Positions 7,241-14,029 are shown, numbered from the stretch's first letter. The stretch is 15,768 nt of DNA from Dehalococcoidia bacterium (GCA_003153955.1 PMCB01000104.1:19555-35322); one strand, 5' to 3'. The notes: a model not told the origin generated them from the letters alone. Numbers and translations: made by a program.

Positions 7241-7318
7241 TTTATTCTCCTGAAGGAAAAATCCAAACACCAAATTTCAAACAAATACCAAAAGTTAAAT
7301 ATTAACTAAATAAATTCA

Positions 7319-7756
7319 CTACTCCGTGTAAACACGCACTTTTTCCTGGCCGCCGTGGATATCCACTTCCAGATCGTTGAGTGCCTGGACCAACTCCTCG
7401 ACATTTTCGGGTTTCATGTTCCGTAAATCAAATTGAATGCCCCTGTTTTTCATCTTTGAATCTACCTCGTTATAGGCTTCGGGCGGAATCAGTGAGGCCA
7501 GTTTGACGCCGGCGCGGATTAGCGCCACCGGCACACGGATGTTAATGTGCTGCGGGCCTTTATCATAGCCGTTCTCCCAGTGGTGTTCGGTATCGACAAT
7601 CACCCGCAAATATTTCACCGCAAGTCCAGGCCCTTTAGCTCCGTCAGCTCTGCCGTCTGCTGAAGGTTGAATCAGGCTCAAGAGCCGGTAGGCCTCATCG
7701 ACGGTAATCTTTTTATCGGCCACCATTTCCAGGATTTTCTTTTGATTTTCAGTCAT
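7319..7756 (-). CDS. SHOCT-like domain protein (YvlB/LiaX N-terminal type)
   Basis: I choose the second ATG (7754-7756) because GGAG at 7764-7767 lies seven bases upstream of it but only one base from the first ATG (7760-7762). The product has 145 residues. Residues about 5-28 (KKILEMVADKKITVDEAYRL) form a short two-helix SHOCT-like motif. The rest is a soluble alpha/beta region (YLRVIVDTEHHWENG, then HINIRVPVALIRAGVKLASL, then VDIHGGQEKVRVY) typical of proteins annotated as SHOCT-like or DUF4097-adjacent. Related proteins in Firmicutes act in envelope-stress sensing. Here it follows a membrane protein and a DUF2089 regulator in one operon, so a role in signalling at the membrane is plausible but unproven. 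Confidence 0.75.
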   Translation of the reverse strand: MTENQKKILEMVADKKITVDEAYRLLSLIQPSADGRADGAKGPGLAVKYLRVIVDTEHHWENGYDKGPQHINIRVPVALIRAGVKLASLIPPEAYNEVDSKMKNRGIQFDLRNMKPENVEELVQALNDLEVDIHGGQEKVRVYTE

Positions 7757-7774
7757 TTCCATTCTCCATTCCGT

Positions 7775-8053
7775 TTAAACAAACAATATTTCAACTTTCT
7801 CACCGGTCTTATCGACATCCAGCTTGAGCCCTTTCAGCGCGCATAAAATGTTATAAAACCGCGGGCCGACCAGGAGCATAAATTCGCCCCAGCCGAAAGG
7901 CAGCGCGATGATCAGTAAAATCAGGAATAGCGGCAAGAATGCAAGAACCAATATCGCCAGAATCAGCCAGGCCAGAAACAAAGGCAGCCAGATGCCGAAA
8001 TGGTGTTCTTCGTTATGAACGCGGATATGCAGCAGGCAAGGCGGTACGCTCAT
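7775..8053 (-). CDS. Small membrane protein of the DUF2089 operon, function unknown
   Basis: The 92-residue protein starts within the stop of the DUF2089 gene (ATGA overlap), and GAGAGG lies about nine bases upstream. The N-terminal 20 residues carry Cys6 and His 9, 13, 17 and 18 (LLHIRVHNEEHHFG). A long hydrophobic segment at about 21-53 is enough for one or two helices. A short soluble tail follows (LKLDVDKTGEKVEIL). I recognise no family. The tight overlap with the regulator and the gap of only 18 bases to the SHOCT-like gene imply one functional unit. The His-rich start could bind a metal, but that is a guess. Confidence 0.75.
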   Translation of the reverse strand: MSVPPCLLHIRVHNEEHHFGIWLPLFLAWLILAILVLAFLPLFLILLIIALPFGWGEFMLLVGPRFYNILCALKGLKLDVDKTGEKVEILFV

Positions 8054-8412
8054 TTTTGTAACCTCTCTATCGCTTCGTTAACGTTAATTTCGCCGCGCGC
8101 CAGTTTATCGAGGACATCTTCCCGGGGCGGTACCGGCATATTTTTCACGAATTCAAACTGCCCGGCGATACGGTTGAGTCGGCTTTTCACTGTGGGATAA
8201 CTGATGCCGAATGTTTTTTCCATTTCTTTGATCGAGCCGTCACACCTTAAAAAGGCCATGATGAAGACCTGGTCTTCCGCCGAAAGACGTGCCAGCGGGG
8301 GTAGTTCGAAGTCGCCTTCGATTTTAATCCCGCTGTCCACAATGCGGACTTTTTCGACGGCGATGGGTGCGCCCCGGGTTAATCTGGTTAATTCCTGCCA
8401 GTCTTTTGCCAT
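8050..8412 (-). CDS. DUF2089 family transcriptional regulator-like protein
   Basis: The protein has 120 residues. The DUF2089 core is clear: GDFELPPLARLSAEDQVF (33-50), FLRCDGSIKEMEKTFGI and SYPTVKSRLNRI, the last forming a helix-turn-helix at about 58-83. The C-terminus (VLDKLARGEINVNEAIERLQ, 100-119) is a SHOCT-like motif also present in the third gene of the operon. Many family members begin with a zinc ribbon; here the N-terminal region lacks those Cys pairs. The start ATG follows GAGGAG with eight bases of spacing. It heads the minus-strand operon behind the promoter at 8490-8518, so it may autoregulate by binding there. That is inference from position. Confidence 0.88.
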   Translation of the reverse strand: MAKDWQELTRLTRGAPIAVEKVRIVDSGIKIEGDFELPPLARLSAEDQVFIMAFLRCDGSIKEMEKTFGISYPTVKSRLNRIAGQFEFVKNMPVPPREDVLDKLARGEINVNEAIERLQK

Positions 8413-8489
8413 GGTGTAAACTCCTCAATGTTATTGCTGTTTCGGTTTTTTATTAATATATTTAATATGTTTATTAACTTTTTTTATTT

Positions 8490-8518
8490 ATATTAGGTCT
8501 TTATATTAATTTTGTCAA
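8490..8518 (-). promoter_or_regulatory. Promoter of the DUF2089 operon
   Basis: On the minus strand, TTGACA (8518-8513, perfect) is separated by exactly 17 bases from TAATAT (8495-8490, four of six). Transcription would start near 8483, leaving an AT-rich leader of about 70 bases before the DUF2089 start. The leader contains two ATATTAA copies and GTTAATAAAC. The -35 element overlaps one copy of the direct repeat described next. Confidence 0.7.
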
Positions 8519-8542
8519 TATGTTAATTAAAATAGTCAATAT
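8514..8542. repeat. GTCAATAT direct repeat, possible operator
   Basis: The octamer GTCAATAT occurs at 8514-8521 and again at 8535-8542. The start-to-start spacing is 21 bases, two turns of the helix, so both copies face the same side. One copy covers most of the -35 element of the DUF2089 operon promoter. A palindrome TTAATTAA (8523-8530) sits between them. This layout fits a site for a dimeric regulator, perhaps the DUF2089 protein itself. Confidence 0.45.
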
Positions 8543-8646
8543 TCAAGAAAGAAATTCAAACCTGCGATTTTCCGCGACATATGTGTGACCGGGTTCCGTC
8601 CGTCCAGGGAAGAACCACCGGGGAAACCATGTCTGCGAACCATAGT

Positions 8647-8717
8647 GAGATTCTTCACTGCGTTCAGTACGGAAAGGAGATTCTTCGGCCGCCTCAGGCG
8701 GACGCAGAACGACAATC
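8647..8717. repeat. Degenerate interspersed repeat, two units
   Basis: GAGATTCTTC occurs at 8647-8656 and 8677-8686, a 30-base period. Each copy is followed by a related segment (ACTGCGTTCAGTACGG, and in the second unit GACGCAGAACGACA). The second unit carries a perfect small hairpin, CCGCC-TCA-GGCGG, at 8689-8701. The wording resembles the GAGATTCTTC...CAGAATGACA family of short noncoding repeats common in some environmental genomes. Long reading frames across it on both strands look like repeat-derived artefacts. Confidence 0.5.
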
Positions 8718-8749
8718 GGGCTTTGTCAGCCAACCGCTTCAGCGTAAGT

Positions 8750-8779
8750 TTGACAGTCCCATCGTATTAGAGTTAAAAT
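8750..8779 (+). promoter_or_regulatory. Promoter of the bifunctional nuclease-domain gene
   Basis: TTGACA (8750-8755, perfect) and TAAAAT (8774-8779, five of six) are separated by 18 bases. Transcription would start near 8786, about 30 bases before the ATG at 8815. It begins 33 bases after the interspersed repeat, which therefore sits just upstream of the promoter rather than inside it. It probably drives this gene and the zinc-ribbon gene that follows. Confidence 0.65.
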
Positions 8780-8814
8780 TTAATCGTTGCGGATGGTCGA
8801 GCGGAGGCCCGAAA

Positions 8815-9369
8815 ATGATAGAAATGGTTGTTGAAAGCATTCGTGTCAGTCTGGTCAATTACCAGCGTGTGGTCATTCTGAAAGAAAAAGAGACCAGCCG
8901 TTATCTTCCGATTTGGATTGGGGCATCCGAAGCAGAAGCCATTGCCCTGAAACTGCAGGGAACATCAGTCCCCAGGCCGTTAACGCACGACCTGATGCGG
9001 TCAGCCATCGATGCCCTGGGCGGTACCGTGGTTTCGATCGTCATCAGCGACCTGCAAAAAGACGTGTTTTTCGCCAAAGTCATCCTCAATAAGGACGGCG
9101 CACAGGTGGAAATCGATTCCCGCCCCAGTGACGCCATCGCTTTAGCCGTAAGGATACCGGCACCGATTTACGTTGAGGAAGATGTCCTGGACCGGGGCGG
9201 AGTATGGCTCGACCAGAAAACAGGCAAACCTGTCGATGAAGAAGCAGAACCGCAGGCCAACCAGGAACAAAAACAGGTTATCGACGAGGAAATGAAGAAA
9301 AAAGCTTCGGCTTTTTACGATTATATTAATAAAATCGACCTGGATGACTTCGGCAAACGTAAGTCCTAG
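8815..9369 (+). CDS. Bifunctional nuclease family (BFN/DUF151) protein
   Basis: The reading frame is open from 8581, but I start at ATG 8815 because GGAGG (8803-8807) lies seven bases upstream, the promoter at 8750-8779 precedes it, and the extra residues come from the interspersed repeat. The product has 184 residues. The BFN domain fills about 1-135, with LPIWIGASEAEAIALKLQG (31-49), RPLTHDLM (54-61) and DSRPSDAIALAVR (101-113), the family's most conserved blocks. A charged linker follows, then a C-terminal helix (EMKKKASAFYDYINKIDL) typical of the bacterial family. Members are related to plant BBD nucleases and are widespread in bacteria; the cellular role is poorly known. The zinc-ribbon gene follows 33 bases later. 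Confidence 0.92.
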   Translation: MIEMVVESIRVSLVNYQRVVILKEKETSRYLPIWIGASEAEAIALKLQGTSVPRPLTHDLMRSAIDALGGTVVSIVISDLQKDVFFAKVILNKDGAQVEIDSRPSDAIALAVRIPAPIYVEEDVLDRGGVWLDQKTGKPVDEEAEPQANQEQKQVIDEEMKKKASAFYDYINKIDLDDFGKRKS

Positions 9370-9402
9370 CTGAAACAAAACTATTACGGTGGTGCTGAGA
9401 TT

Positions 9403-9735
9403 ATGGAAGAACGCATCGTAAAACAGTTGATGACCTCAGTCAAATGCACCGGCTGTGGCCAAAAATATGAGATGCGCGATGTCAAAATCATCGGGAACCA
9501 CGGAGACCTATATTTTCTGCAAGTAACTTGCTCCGCATGTCACAGCCGTTACATGATTACTGCCGTGGTCAACGATAAAAAAAATGCGGACATCGTTTCG
9601 GACCTGATGGACGAAGAATTTACCAAATTCAATCAAGCCGCCGCGCCAAACACCAATGATGTGCTGGACATGTATGCATATCTTAAAGATTTTGACGGCG
9701 ATTTTTCCGGACTTTTCGGATATAAAAAAGTGTAA
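9403..9735 (+). CDS. Zinc-ribbon protein, function unknown
   Basis: This 110-residue protein has two Cys pairs, C15-x2-C18 (VKCTGCGQKYEM) and C43-x2-C46 (VTCSACHSRYM), 25 residues apart, which is zinc-ribbon geometry. The rest is acidic, with DLMDEEFTKFNQAA and a C-terminal YAYLKDFDGDFSGLFG segment of the kind that could contact a partner protein. No membrane segment is seen. The start ATG is preceded by GGTGGTG at workable spacing. It lies between the BFN gene and the ATP synthase operon. The last 157 bases before atpZ contain only a weak ACC/GGT hairpin with AATTTTT at about 9750-9770, so read-through into the atp operon is possible. A small RNA-binding or regulatory role is a guess. Confidence 0.75.
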   Translation: MEERIVKQLMTSVKCTGCGQKYEMRDVKIIGNHGDLYFLQVTCSACHSRYMITAVVNDKKNADIVSDLMDEEFTKFNQAAAPNTNDVLDMYAYLKDFDGDFSGLFGYKKV

Positions 9736-9807
9736 ATAACCCCGGCGTAACCGATAAACTGGTAATTTTTGTGTAACATTTGGCCTAATATACTTGGCGT
9801 ACGTTAT

Positions 9808-9835
9808 TTGTAATAAATGCGTAATAAAATATGAT
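9808..9835 (+). promoter_or_regulatory. Candidate promoter of the ATP synthase operon
   Basis: TTGTAA (9808-9813, four of six) and TATGAT (9830-9835, five of six) lie 16 bases apart, predicting a leader of about 50 bases before atpZ. GTAATAAA is repeated at 9810-9817 and 9821-9828. A second possibility, TTGACC (9855-9860) with TATCCT 17 bases later, would start transcription almost at the ATG and is less likely. Confidence 0.35.
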
Positions 9836-9865
9836 GTTTTGCGACTTGAAAAGTTTGACCTGAAA

Positions 9866-9884
9866 GGGGATATTTGATATCCTC
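9866..9884 (+). promoter_or_regulatory. Leader hairpin before atpZ
   Basis: GGATAT (9868-9873) and ATATCC (9877-9882) form a perfect inverted repeat with a three-base loop, extended by one GC and one GU pair to 9866-9884. A second ATATCC at 9898-9903 overlaps codons 2-4 of atpZ and could compete for the same arm. No good Shine-Dalgarno lies at normal distance from the atpZ start; the AGGGG at 9865-9869 is held in this stem. Confidence 0.4.
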
Positions 9885-9892
9885 AAGTAGAT

Positions 9893-10138
9893 ATGCGATA
9901 TCCATGGTTGCCGATGCTGTCGCTGATGGGAATGGGGTTTTACATTGCCATCGCGATAATTCTGGGGATTTGGGGCGGGCACTGGCTGGACGGAAAAATG
10001 AATACCGGCCCGCTGTGGTTGATTATCGGGCTGGTCATGGGGATAGCGGTAGCGGCGCTCGGCGTTTATAACATGATAAAACCGTTTATGGAAGAAGCAA
10101 AAAAAACGGATAATAAGAAAAACAAGGATATTAAATAG
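9893..10138 (+). CDS. atpZ: AtpZ/AtpI-family ATP synthase accessory membrane protein
   Basis: The 81-residue protein has two membrane helices at about 9-31 (LSLMGMGFYIAIAIILGIW) and 40-63 (PLWLIIGLVMGIAVAALGVY), joined by a short loop with GGHWLDGKMNTG, and a lysine-rich tail. Size, topology and the Gly/Asp loop fit the short AtpZ type rather than the longer four-helix AtpI. It is the first gene of the operon, as usual for this family, and its TAG overlaps the GTG start of atpB by one base. Family members are linked to c-ring assembly or magnesium handling. The start has no strong ribosome binding site; a leader hairpin may matter. Confidence 0.85.
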   Translation: MRYPWLPMLSLMGMGFYIAIAIILGIWGGHWLDGKMNTGPLWLIIGLVMGIAVAALGVYNMIKPFMEEAKKTDNKKNKDIK

Positions 10139-11094
10139 TGGCAGAACAAAAACCTGGTAAAAAAATCGGGTGCGGCCTCTTCGGGTGTGCCATTCCTTTA
10201 GTAACTTTTATTATTTTACTTGTCGCCATCGTCCCGGCTTCGATTTTCGGTATTATCAGTGGCGCTTTCGGGAAGAAATCAATCCCGGCCCCGACCGTGG
10301 AGCTGCCGGCGTCGGTGATTTTCCACATCGGGCCGCTGCCGGTGAGCAATACCATTATCACTTCCTGGATTACGGTGGTGATTCTGGTTTTGATTGCTTT
10401 GCTGGTTACCCGCAAAGCCAAGCTGATACCGGGTAGATTGCAGGGAGCGGTGGAAGCCGTCCTCGAATGGATGTACAACTTCTGTAAGGATGTCGCCGGG
10501 GAAAAATACGGCGGCAAATTCTTTCCGATTGTCACAACCATCTTCCTCTTTGTCCTGATAAATGCTTTTATGAATCTTGTTCCCGGTTTCGGTTCGATTA
10601 CTTACCACGGCGCGCCGCTGCTGCGCGGCGCCAACACGGATATCAACACGGCCCTGGCGCTGGCATTTATTTCTTTCTGCTTTGTCACCTATTACGGGCT
10701 AAAGGACGGCAAGTTCTCCTTTGCGAAACAATTTTTCAATGTGGGGCGGTTTGGCCGGGGGATAGGGCACCTATTTACCGGTAAATTCAAAGGCGCCTTC
10801 GGTGATATCGGTTTCGGGTTTATTGATATTTTCGTCAGCGTTCTGGAGTTGCTAAGTTACCTCATTCGTTTGGTCAGTTTTACATTCCGGTTGTTCGGAA
10901 ATATGACCGGCGGAGAAGTGTTAATCCTGATTCTGTTCTTCCTGCTGGGCTTTGCCGGCTTCGGATTAATTCAAGTCGGGTATATATTCGAAATGCTGGT
11001 TGGCGTGGTACAGGCGCTGATTTTCAGCGGTTTGACACTGGTCTTTGCCACGATGGCCGCATCGCCCCATGGGGAAGAAGGGCATGAAAAATAA
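10138..11094 (+). CDS. atpB: ATP synthase F0 subunit a
   Basis: The 318-residue membrane protein is longer than the common 230-280 residues. The essential Arg is R251 in FTFRLFGNMTGGE, with E260 nine residues on. The last helix has IFEMLVGVVQALIFSGLT, with Glu at the position of E. coli His245 and Gln292 matching Gln252. An added hydrophobic N-terminal helix (about 17-42) and a Gly/Phe-rich insert (about 187-230, KFSFAKQFFNVGRFGRGIG) account for the extra length. Subunit a forms the proton half-channels against the c ring. The start is GTG in the TAGTG overlap with atpZ, so translation is coupled. Confidence 0.95.
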   Translation: MAEQKPGKKIGCGLFGCAIPLVTFIILLVAIVPASIFGIISGAFGKKSIPAPTVELPASVIFHIGPLPVSNTIITSWITVVILVLIALLVTRKAKLIPGRLQGAVEAVLEWMYNFCKDVAGEKYGGKFFPIVTTIFLFVLINAFMNLVPGFGSITYHGAPLLRGANTDINTALALAFISFCFVTYYGLKDGKFSFAKQFFNVGRFGRGIGHLFTGKFKGAFGDIGFGFIDIFVSVLELLSYLIRLVSFTFRLFGNMTGGEVLILILFFLLGFAGFGLIQVGYIFEMLVGVVQALIFSGLTLVFATMAASPHGEEGHEK

Positions 11095-11135
11095 CCCTGG
11101 TTAAGTTTTAGATAACACCTGAAGGAGGGTGCATA

Positions 11136-11372
11136 ATGACTGAATATACATGGAGATTACTCGCCGCCGGTTTGTCCATGGGTTTGGGCGCCATCGGCCC
11201 GGGCATCGGCGTCGGTCTGGTGGGCCTGGGAGCTTTGAATGCGCTCGGCCGGAACCCGGAAGCCCGCGGCCAGATTATGACCTATATGATTCTGGCCATC
11301 GCCATGGCCGAAGCCGTCGCAATTTATGCGCTGGTCGTGGCTATTCTCTTGATTTTCGTGACCAAAGGCTAA
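11136..11372 (+). CDS. atpE: ATP synthase F0 subunit c
   Basis: This is a 78-residue hairpin of two membrane helices. Helix 1 is glycine-rich (GAIGPGIGVGLVGLGAL, about 18-34), the polar loop is ALGRNPEARGQ (RNPE at 39-42), and helix 2 carries the ion-binding Glu59 in ILAIAMAEAVAIYALV. The positions that bind sodium in Na+-type c subunits (Gln in helix 1, Ser or Thr after the Glu) are Val26 and Ala60 here, so proton coupling is expected. The start has a strong GGAGGG seven bases upstream, which suits the high copy number of this subunit. A 40-base gap follows before atpF. Confidence 0.97.
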   Translation: MTEYTWRLLAAGLSMGLGAIGPGIGVGLVGLGALNALGRNPEARGQIMTYMILAIAMAEAVAIYALVVAILLIFVTKG

Positions 11373-11389
11373 TTTTCGTTACAAAATAA
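11352..11389 (+). repeat. Imperfect tandem copy of the atpE 3' end
   Basis: The last atpE codons (ATTTTCGTGACCAAA, 11352-11366) are repeated 20 bases later (ATTTTCGTTACAAAA, 11372-11386) with two differences, followed by TAA at 11387. The second copy again reads I-F-V-T-K-stop, and both changes fall at third codon positions (GTG to GTT, ACC to ACA). It is out of frame with atpE and has no start of its own. Confidence 0.65.
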
Positions 11390-11411
11390 TGCGCCCGTCA
11401 GGGGGAATAAT

Positions 11412-11912
11412 ATGTCAGGACTTGGCATAAACGGATGGTTTCTTGCAGCCCAGATTGTTAATTTTCTAATCCTGCTGCTGATACTTTACTTCTTTGCCTA
11501 CAAACCGGTAATGAAGATGCTGGATGAGCGTTCGCGCAAAATCAGGGAAAGCATGGATGAAGTGCAAAAAGTAAAAGACCAGGCGGCACAGACTGAAGAG
11601 GAATTCAAGAAAAAAATAGAAGCAGCCAGCAAAGAAGGCCAGGAAGTAATTGCCCGCGCCATGCGCACCGGCGAAGAAGCCCGGCAGCGGGCGCAGCTCG
11701 AAGCTAAACAGGAAGCACAGGGGCTGGTGGAAAAAGCGCGTGTCGAGATTCAGCGGGAACGCGACGAAACTATCGGCGAACTGCGGCAGGAATTCGCAGA
11801 CCTGACTGTGGTTGCCGCGGAAAAAGTTATCGGCAAATCATTGGATAAAAATGCCCACCGGCAAATCATCGACCAGGTGCTGGACGAAAGCTTAAACCTG
11901 AAGAAGAATTAA
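11412..11912 (+). CDS. atpF: ATP synthase F0 subunit b
   Basis: This 166-residue protein has an N-terminal membrane helix at about 9-29 (WFLAAQIVNFLILLLILYFF) and the conserved FAYKPVMKMLDERSRKI junction. A long charged coiled coil follows (about 38-135), rich in Glu, Lys, Arg and Ala. The end (DLTVVAAEKVIGKSLDKNAH) is the delta-binding region. It forms the peripheral stalk, probably as a homodimer because only one b-type gene is present in the operon. The start ATG follows AGGGGGAATAAT. Eighteen bases separate it from atpH. Confidence 0.95.
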   Translation: MSGLGINGWFLAAQIVNFLILLLILYFFAYKPVMKMLDERSRKIRESMDEVQKVKDQAAQTEEEFKKKIEAASKEGQEVIARAMRTGEEARQRAQLEAKQEAQGLVEKARVEIQRERDETIGELRQEFADLTVVAAEKVIGKSLDKNAHRQIIDQVLDESLNLKKN

Positions 11913-11929
11913 CTCATCGGGAAGAAAAA

Positions 11930-12478
11930 ATGACCGTTAATGCATACGCCGGACGCTATTCTCAGGCAATATTCAGAATGGCGTTACAGGAAAAAGACTT
12001 AAACCGGTGGCAAACAGACCTCCGGAAGGTCGCGACACTGCTGAAAGACAATGCCGTAGCATCTCTCATTGCCAATCCCAAGATTTCCGGTGAAGAGAAA
12101 TCGAAGATGCTTTCGCAGCGGCTCGGAGATGTAAATCCGCTGGTAGTAAAACTGGCGCTGCTGCTGGCCGCCAAAGGTAAGTTAGCGGTAATCGACGATA
12201 TCGCCGAAGAATACCAGGCGCTGGTGGACAACTACCGCGGAATTGAAGGCACGGCGATTGCTGAAATCACCACCGCGATTCCGCTGGATAATGATTATCA
12301 ACTAAAAATTGCACAAAGGATTACGGAAATAGTCGGGAAACCGGTAATGCTGCGGCCGAAGGTCGACCCGGCCATTATCGGCGGCATTATTATCCGGGTG
12401 GGCGATAAACTGATTGACGGCAGTATCCGCAGTAAACTGGCGGCGCTCCGTAAGGATCTGGGTGGGGTTGCGCAGTAG
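11930..12478 (+). CDS. atpH: ATP synthase F1 subunit delta
   Basis: The 182-residue protein has the usual size and layout. The N-terminal six-helix domain starts AYAGRYSQAIFRMALQEKDL and contains SLIANPKISGEEKSKML. The C-terminal part has GIEGTAIAEITTAIPLD and the family's signature near the end, VDPAIIGGIIIRVGDKLIDG followed by SIRSKLAALRKDL. Delta caps the alpha3-beta3 hexamer and binds the b-subunit stalk. The start ATG is preceded by GGGAAGAAAAA. Confidence 0.95.
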   Translation: MTVNAYAGRYSQAIFRMALQEKDLNRWQTDLRKVATLLKDNAVASLIANPKISGEEKSKMLSQRLGDVNPLVVKLALLLAAKGKLAVIDDIAEEYQALVDNYRGIEGTAIAEITTAIPLDNDYQLKIAQRITEIVGKPVMLRPKVDPAIIGGIIIRVGDKLIDGSIRSKLAALRKDLGGVAQ

Positions 12479-12512
12479 TTTCTCAGGCACTAACGGGGGA
12501 GGTACAGTGTAG

Positions 12513-14021
12513 ATGGCAACACGGGGACAGGATATTGCTTCCGCGATTAAGCGGGAAATAAATAAATTCGGTACCTCCCTGGCGATGTACGATGTCGGGG
12601 TCGTATCAGAAATCGGCGACGGCATTGCCAGAATCAACGGTTTAGCATCCGCCAAATACAACGAACTTTTACAATTCCCGAACGATACTATCGGTATTGC
12701 CATGAACCTGGAAGAAGACAGCGTCGCGGCGATTATCCTCGGCGATTACGCCGGGATTAAAGAAGGCGACGAAGTCCGTTGCACCGGCAGAATTGCTGAA
12801 GTACCGGTCGGCGAAGCCCTGATCGGACGCGTGGTGGACCCGCTGGGGCGCCCATTGGACGGCAAGGGCCCAATAAAAACGGACAAAACCCTGCCGCTGG
12901 AAAGAGTCGCGCCGGATGTTACCAAACGTAAATCCGTCAATACCCCTGTTCAAACCGGGATTAAAGCCATCGACAGCCTGATTCCGCTGGGCAGGGGCCA
13001 GCGTGAACTGATTATCGGCGACCGCTCCACGGGCAAAACCTCGATTGCCCTGGATACTATCATCAACCAGAAAGGCGGCGATTTGGTTTGTATCTACGTC
13101 GCCATCGGACAGAAAACATCTAAAGTTGCCCGTGTAGTGGCGACACTGGAGTCCTACGGCGCGATGGCGCATACCATCGTCGTGGCGGCCAACGCGGCCG
13201 ATTCGGCCGCTTTGCAATATCTGGCGCCTTATGCCGGCTGCGCCATGGGCGAAGAGTTCATGGAACACGGCAAAGATGCTTTAGTGGTTTATGACGACCT
13301 TTCCAAACACGCCTGGGCCTACCGCCAGATTTCCCTGTTATTACGCCGCCCGCCGGGCCGCGAAGCCTATCCGGGCGATGTTTTTTACCTGCACAGCCGT
13401 CTGCTGGAAAGAGCAGCCAGATTAAGTGATGCCGAAGGGGGCGGTTCTTTGACTGCTTTACCGGTCATCGAAACGCAGGCCGGCGACCTTTCCGCCTATA
13501 TCCCGACTAATGTCATCTCCATCACCGACGGGCAGATGTATATGGAGTCCGATTTGTTTAATTCCGGCGTACGCCCTGCCTTGAACGTCGGGCTCTCCGT
13601 ATCCCGCGTCGGCAGTACAGCCCAGACCAAAGCGATGCGCAAAGTGGCAGGCAGACTGAAACTGGAACTGGCGCAGTACCGCGAACTAGCAGCCTTCGCG
13701 CAGTTCGGCACCACGGAACTGGACAAAGCCACGCGCTCCCAACTGGAACGAGGGCAGCGCATCACGGAAATTTTAAAGCAGCCGCTTTATCAGCCGGTGG
13801 CGATGGAAAAACAGGTCATCATCCTTTACGCCGCCATCAACGGCCTGCTCGATGATGTGCCAATGGCTAAAATGCGCGAATTCGAAACCGGTTTGTACAA
13901 ATTCATGGACGCCGGACACCCCGAAATCGTAAATGCCATCGCCCGGGAAAAAGACCTCAGCGCGGCGACCTCGGAAGCGCTGAAAGGCGCCGTTCAGGAA
14001 TTCAAACAGGGTTTTAAATAA
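12513..14021 (+). CDS. atpA: ATP synthase F1 subunit alpha
   Basis: The 502-residue protein is standard in length. The nucleotide-binding loop is GDRSTGKTS (169-177) instead of the more common GDRQTGKTA, keeping the Lys and Thr. The noncatalytic-site and catch regions are intact: VETQAGD-type block [20 protein letters not shown] (318-337), arginine finger R365 in [19 protein letters not shown], and [12 protein letters not shown]. It forms the noncatalytic part of the alpha3-beta3 ring and supplies the arginine finger to beta. GGAGG (12498-12502) lies ten bases before the ATG, slightly long spacing. A short hairpin separates it from atpG. Confidence 0.98.
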   Translation: MATRGQDIASAIKREINKFGTSLAMYDVGVVSEIGDGIARINGLASAKYNELLQFPNDTIGIAMNLEEDSVAAIILGDYAGIKEGDEVRCTGRIAEVPVGEALIGRVVDPLGRPLDGKGPIKTDKTLPLERVAPDVTKRKSVNTPVQTGIKAIDSLIPLGRGQRELIIGDRSTGKTSIALDTIINQKGGDLVCIYVAIGQKTSKVARVVATLESYGAMAHTIVVAANAADSAALQYLAPYAGCAMGEEFMEHGKDALVVYDDLSKHAWAYRQISLLLRRPPGREAYPGDVFYLHSRLLERAARLSDAEGGGSLTALPVIETQAGDLSAYIPTNVISITDGQMYMESDLFNSGVRPALNVGLSVSRVGSTAQTKAMRKVAGRLKLELAQYRELAAFAQFGTTELDKATRSQLERGQRITEILKQPLYQPVAMEKQVIILYAAINGLLDDVPMAKMREFETGLYKFMDAGHPEIVNAIAREKDLSAATSEALKGAVQEFKQGFK

Positions 14022-14029
14022 CGAATACG

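Noticed and set aside
8536..8733. Minus-strand 65-codon frame upstream of the nuclease-domain gene
   Set aside because: It reads through the interspersed repeat (the VLNAVKNL type of peptide), a known kind of spurious frame.
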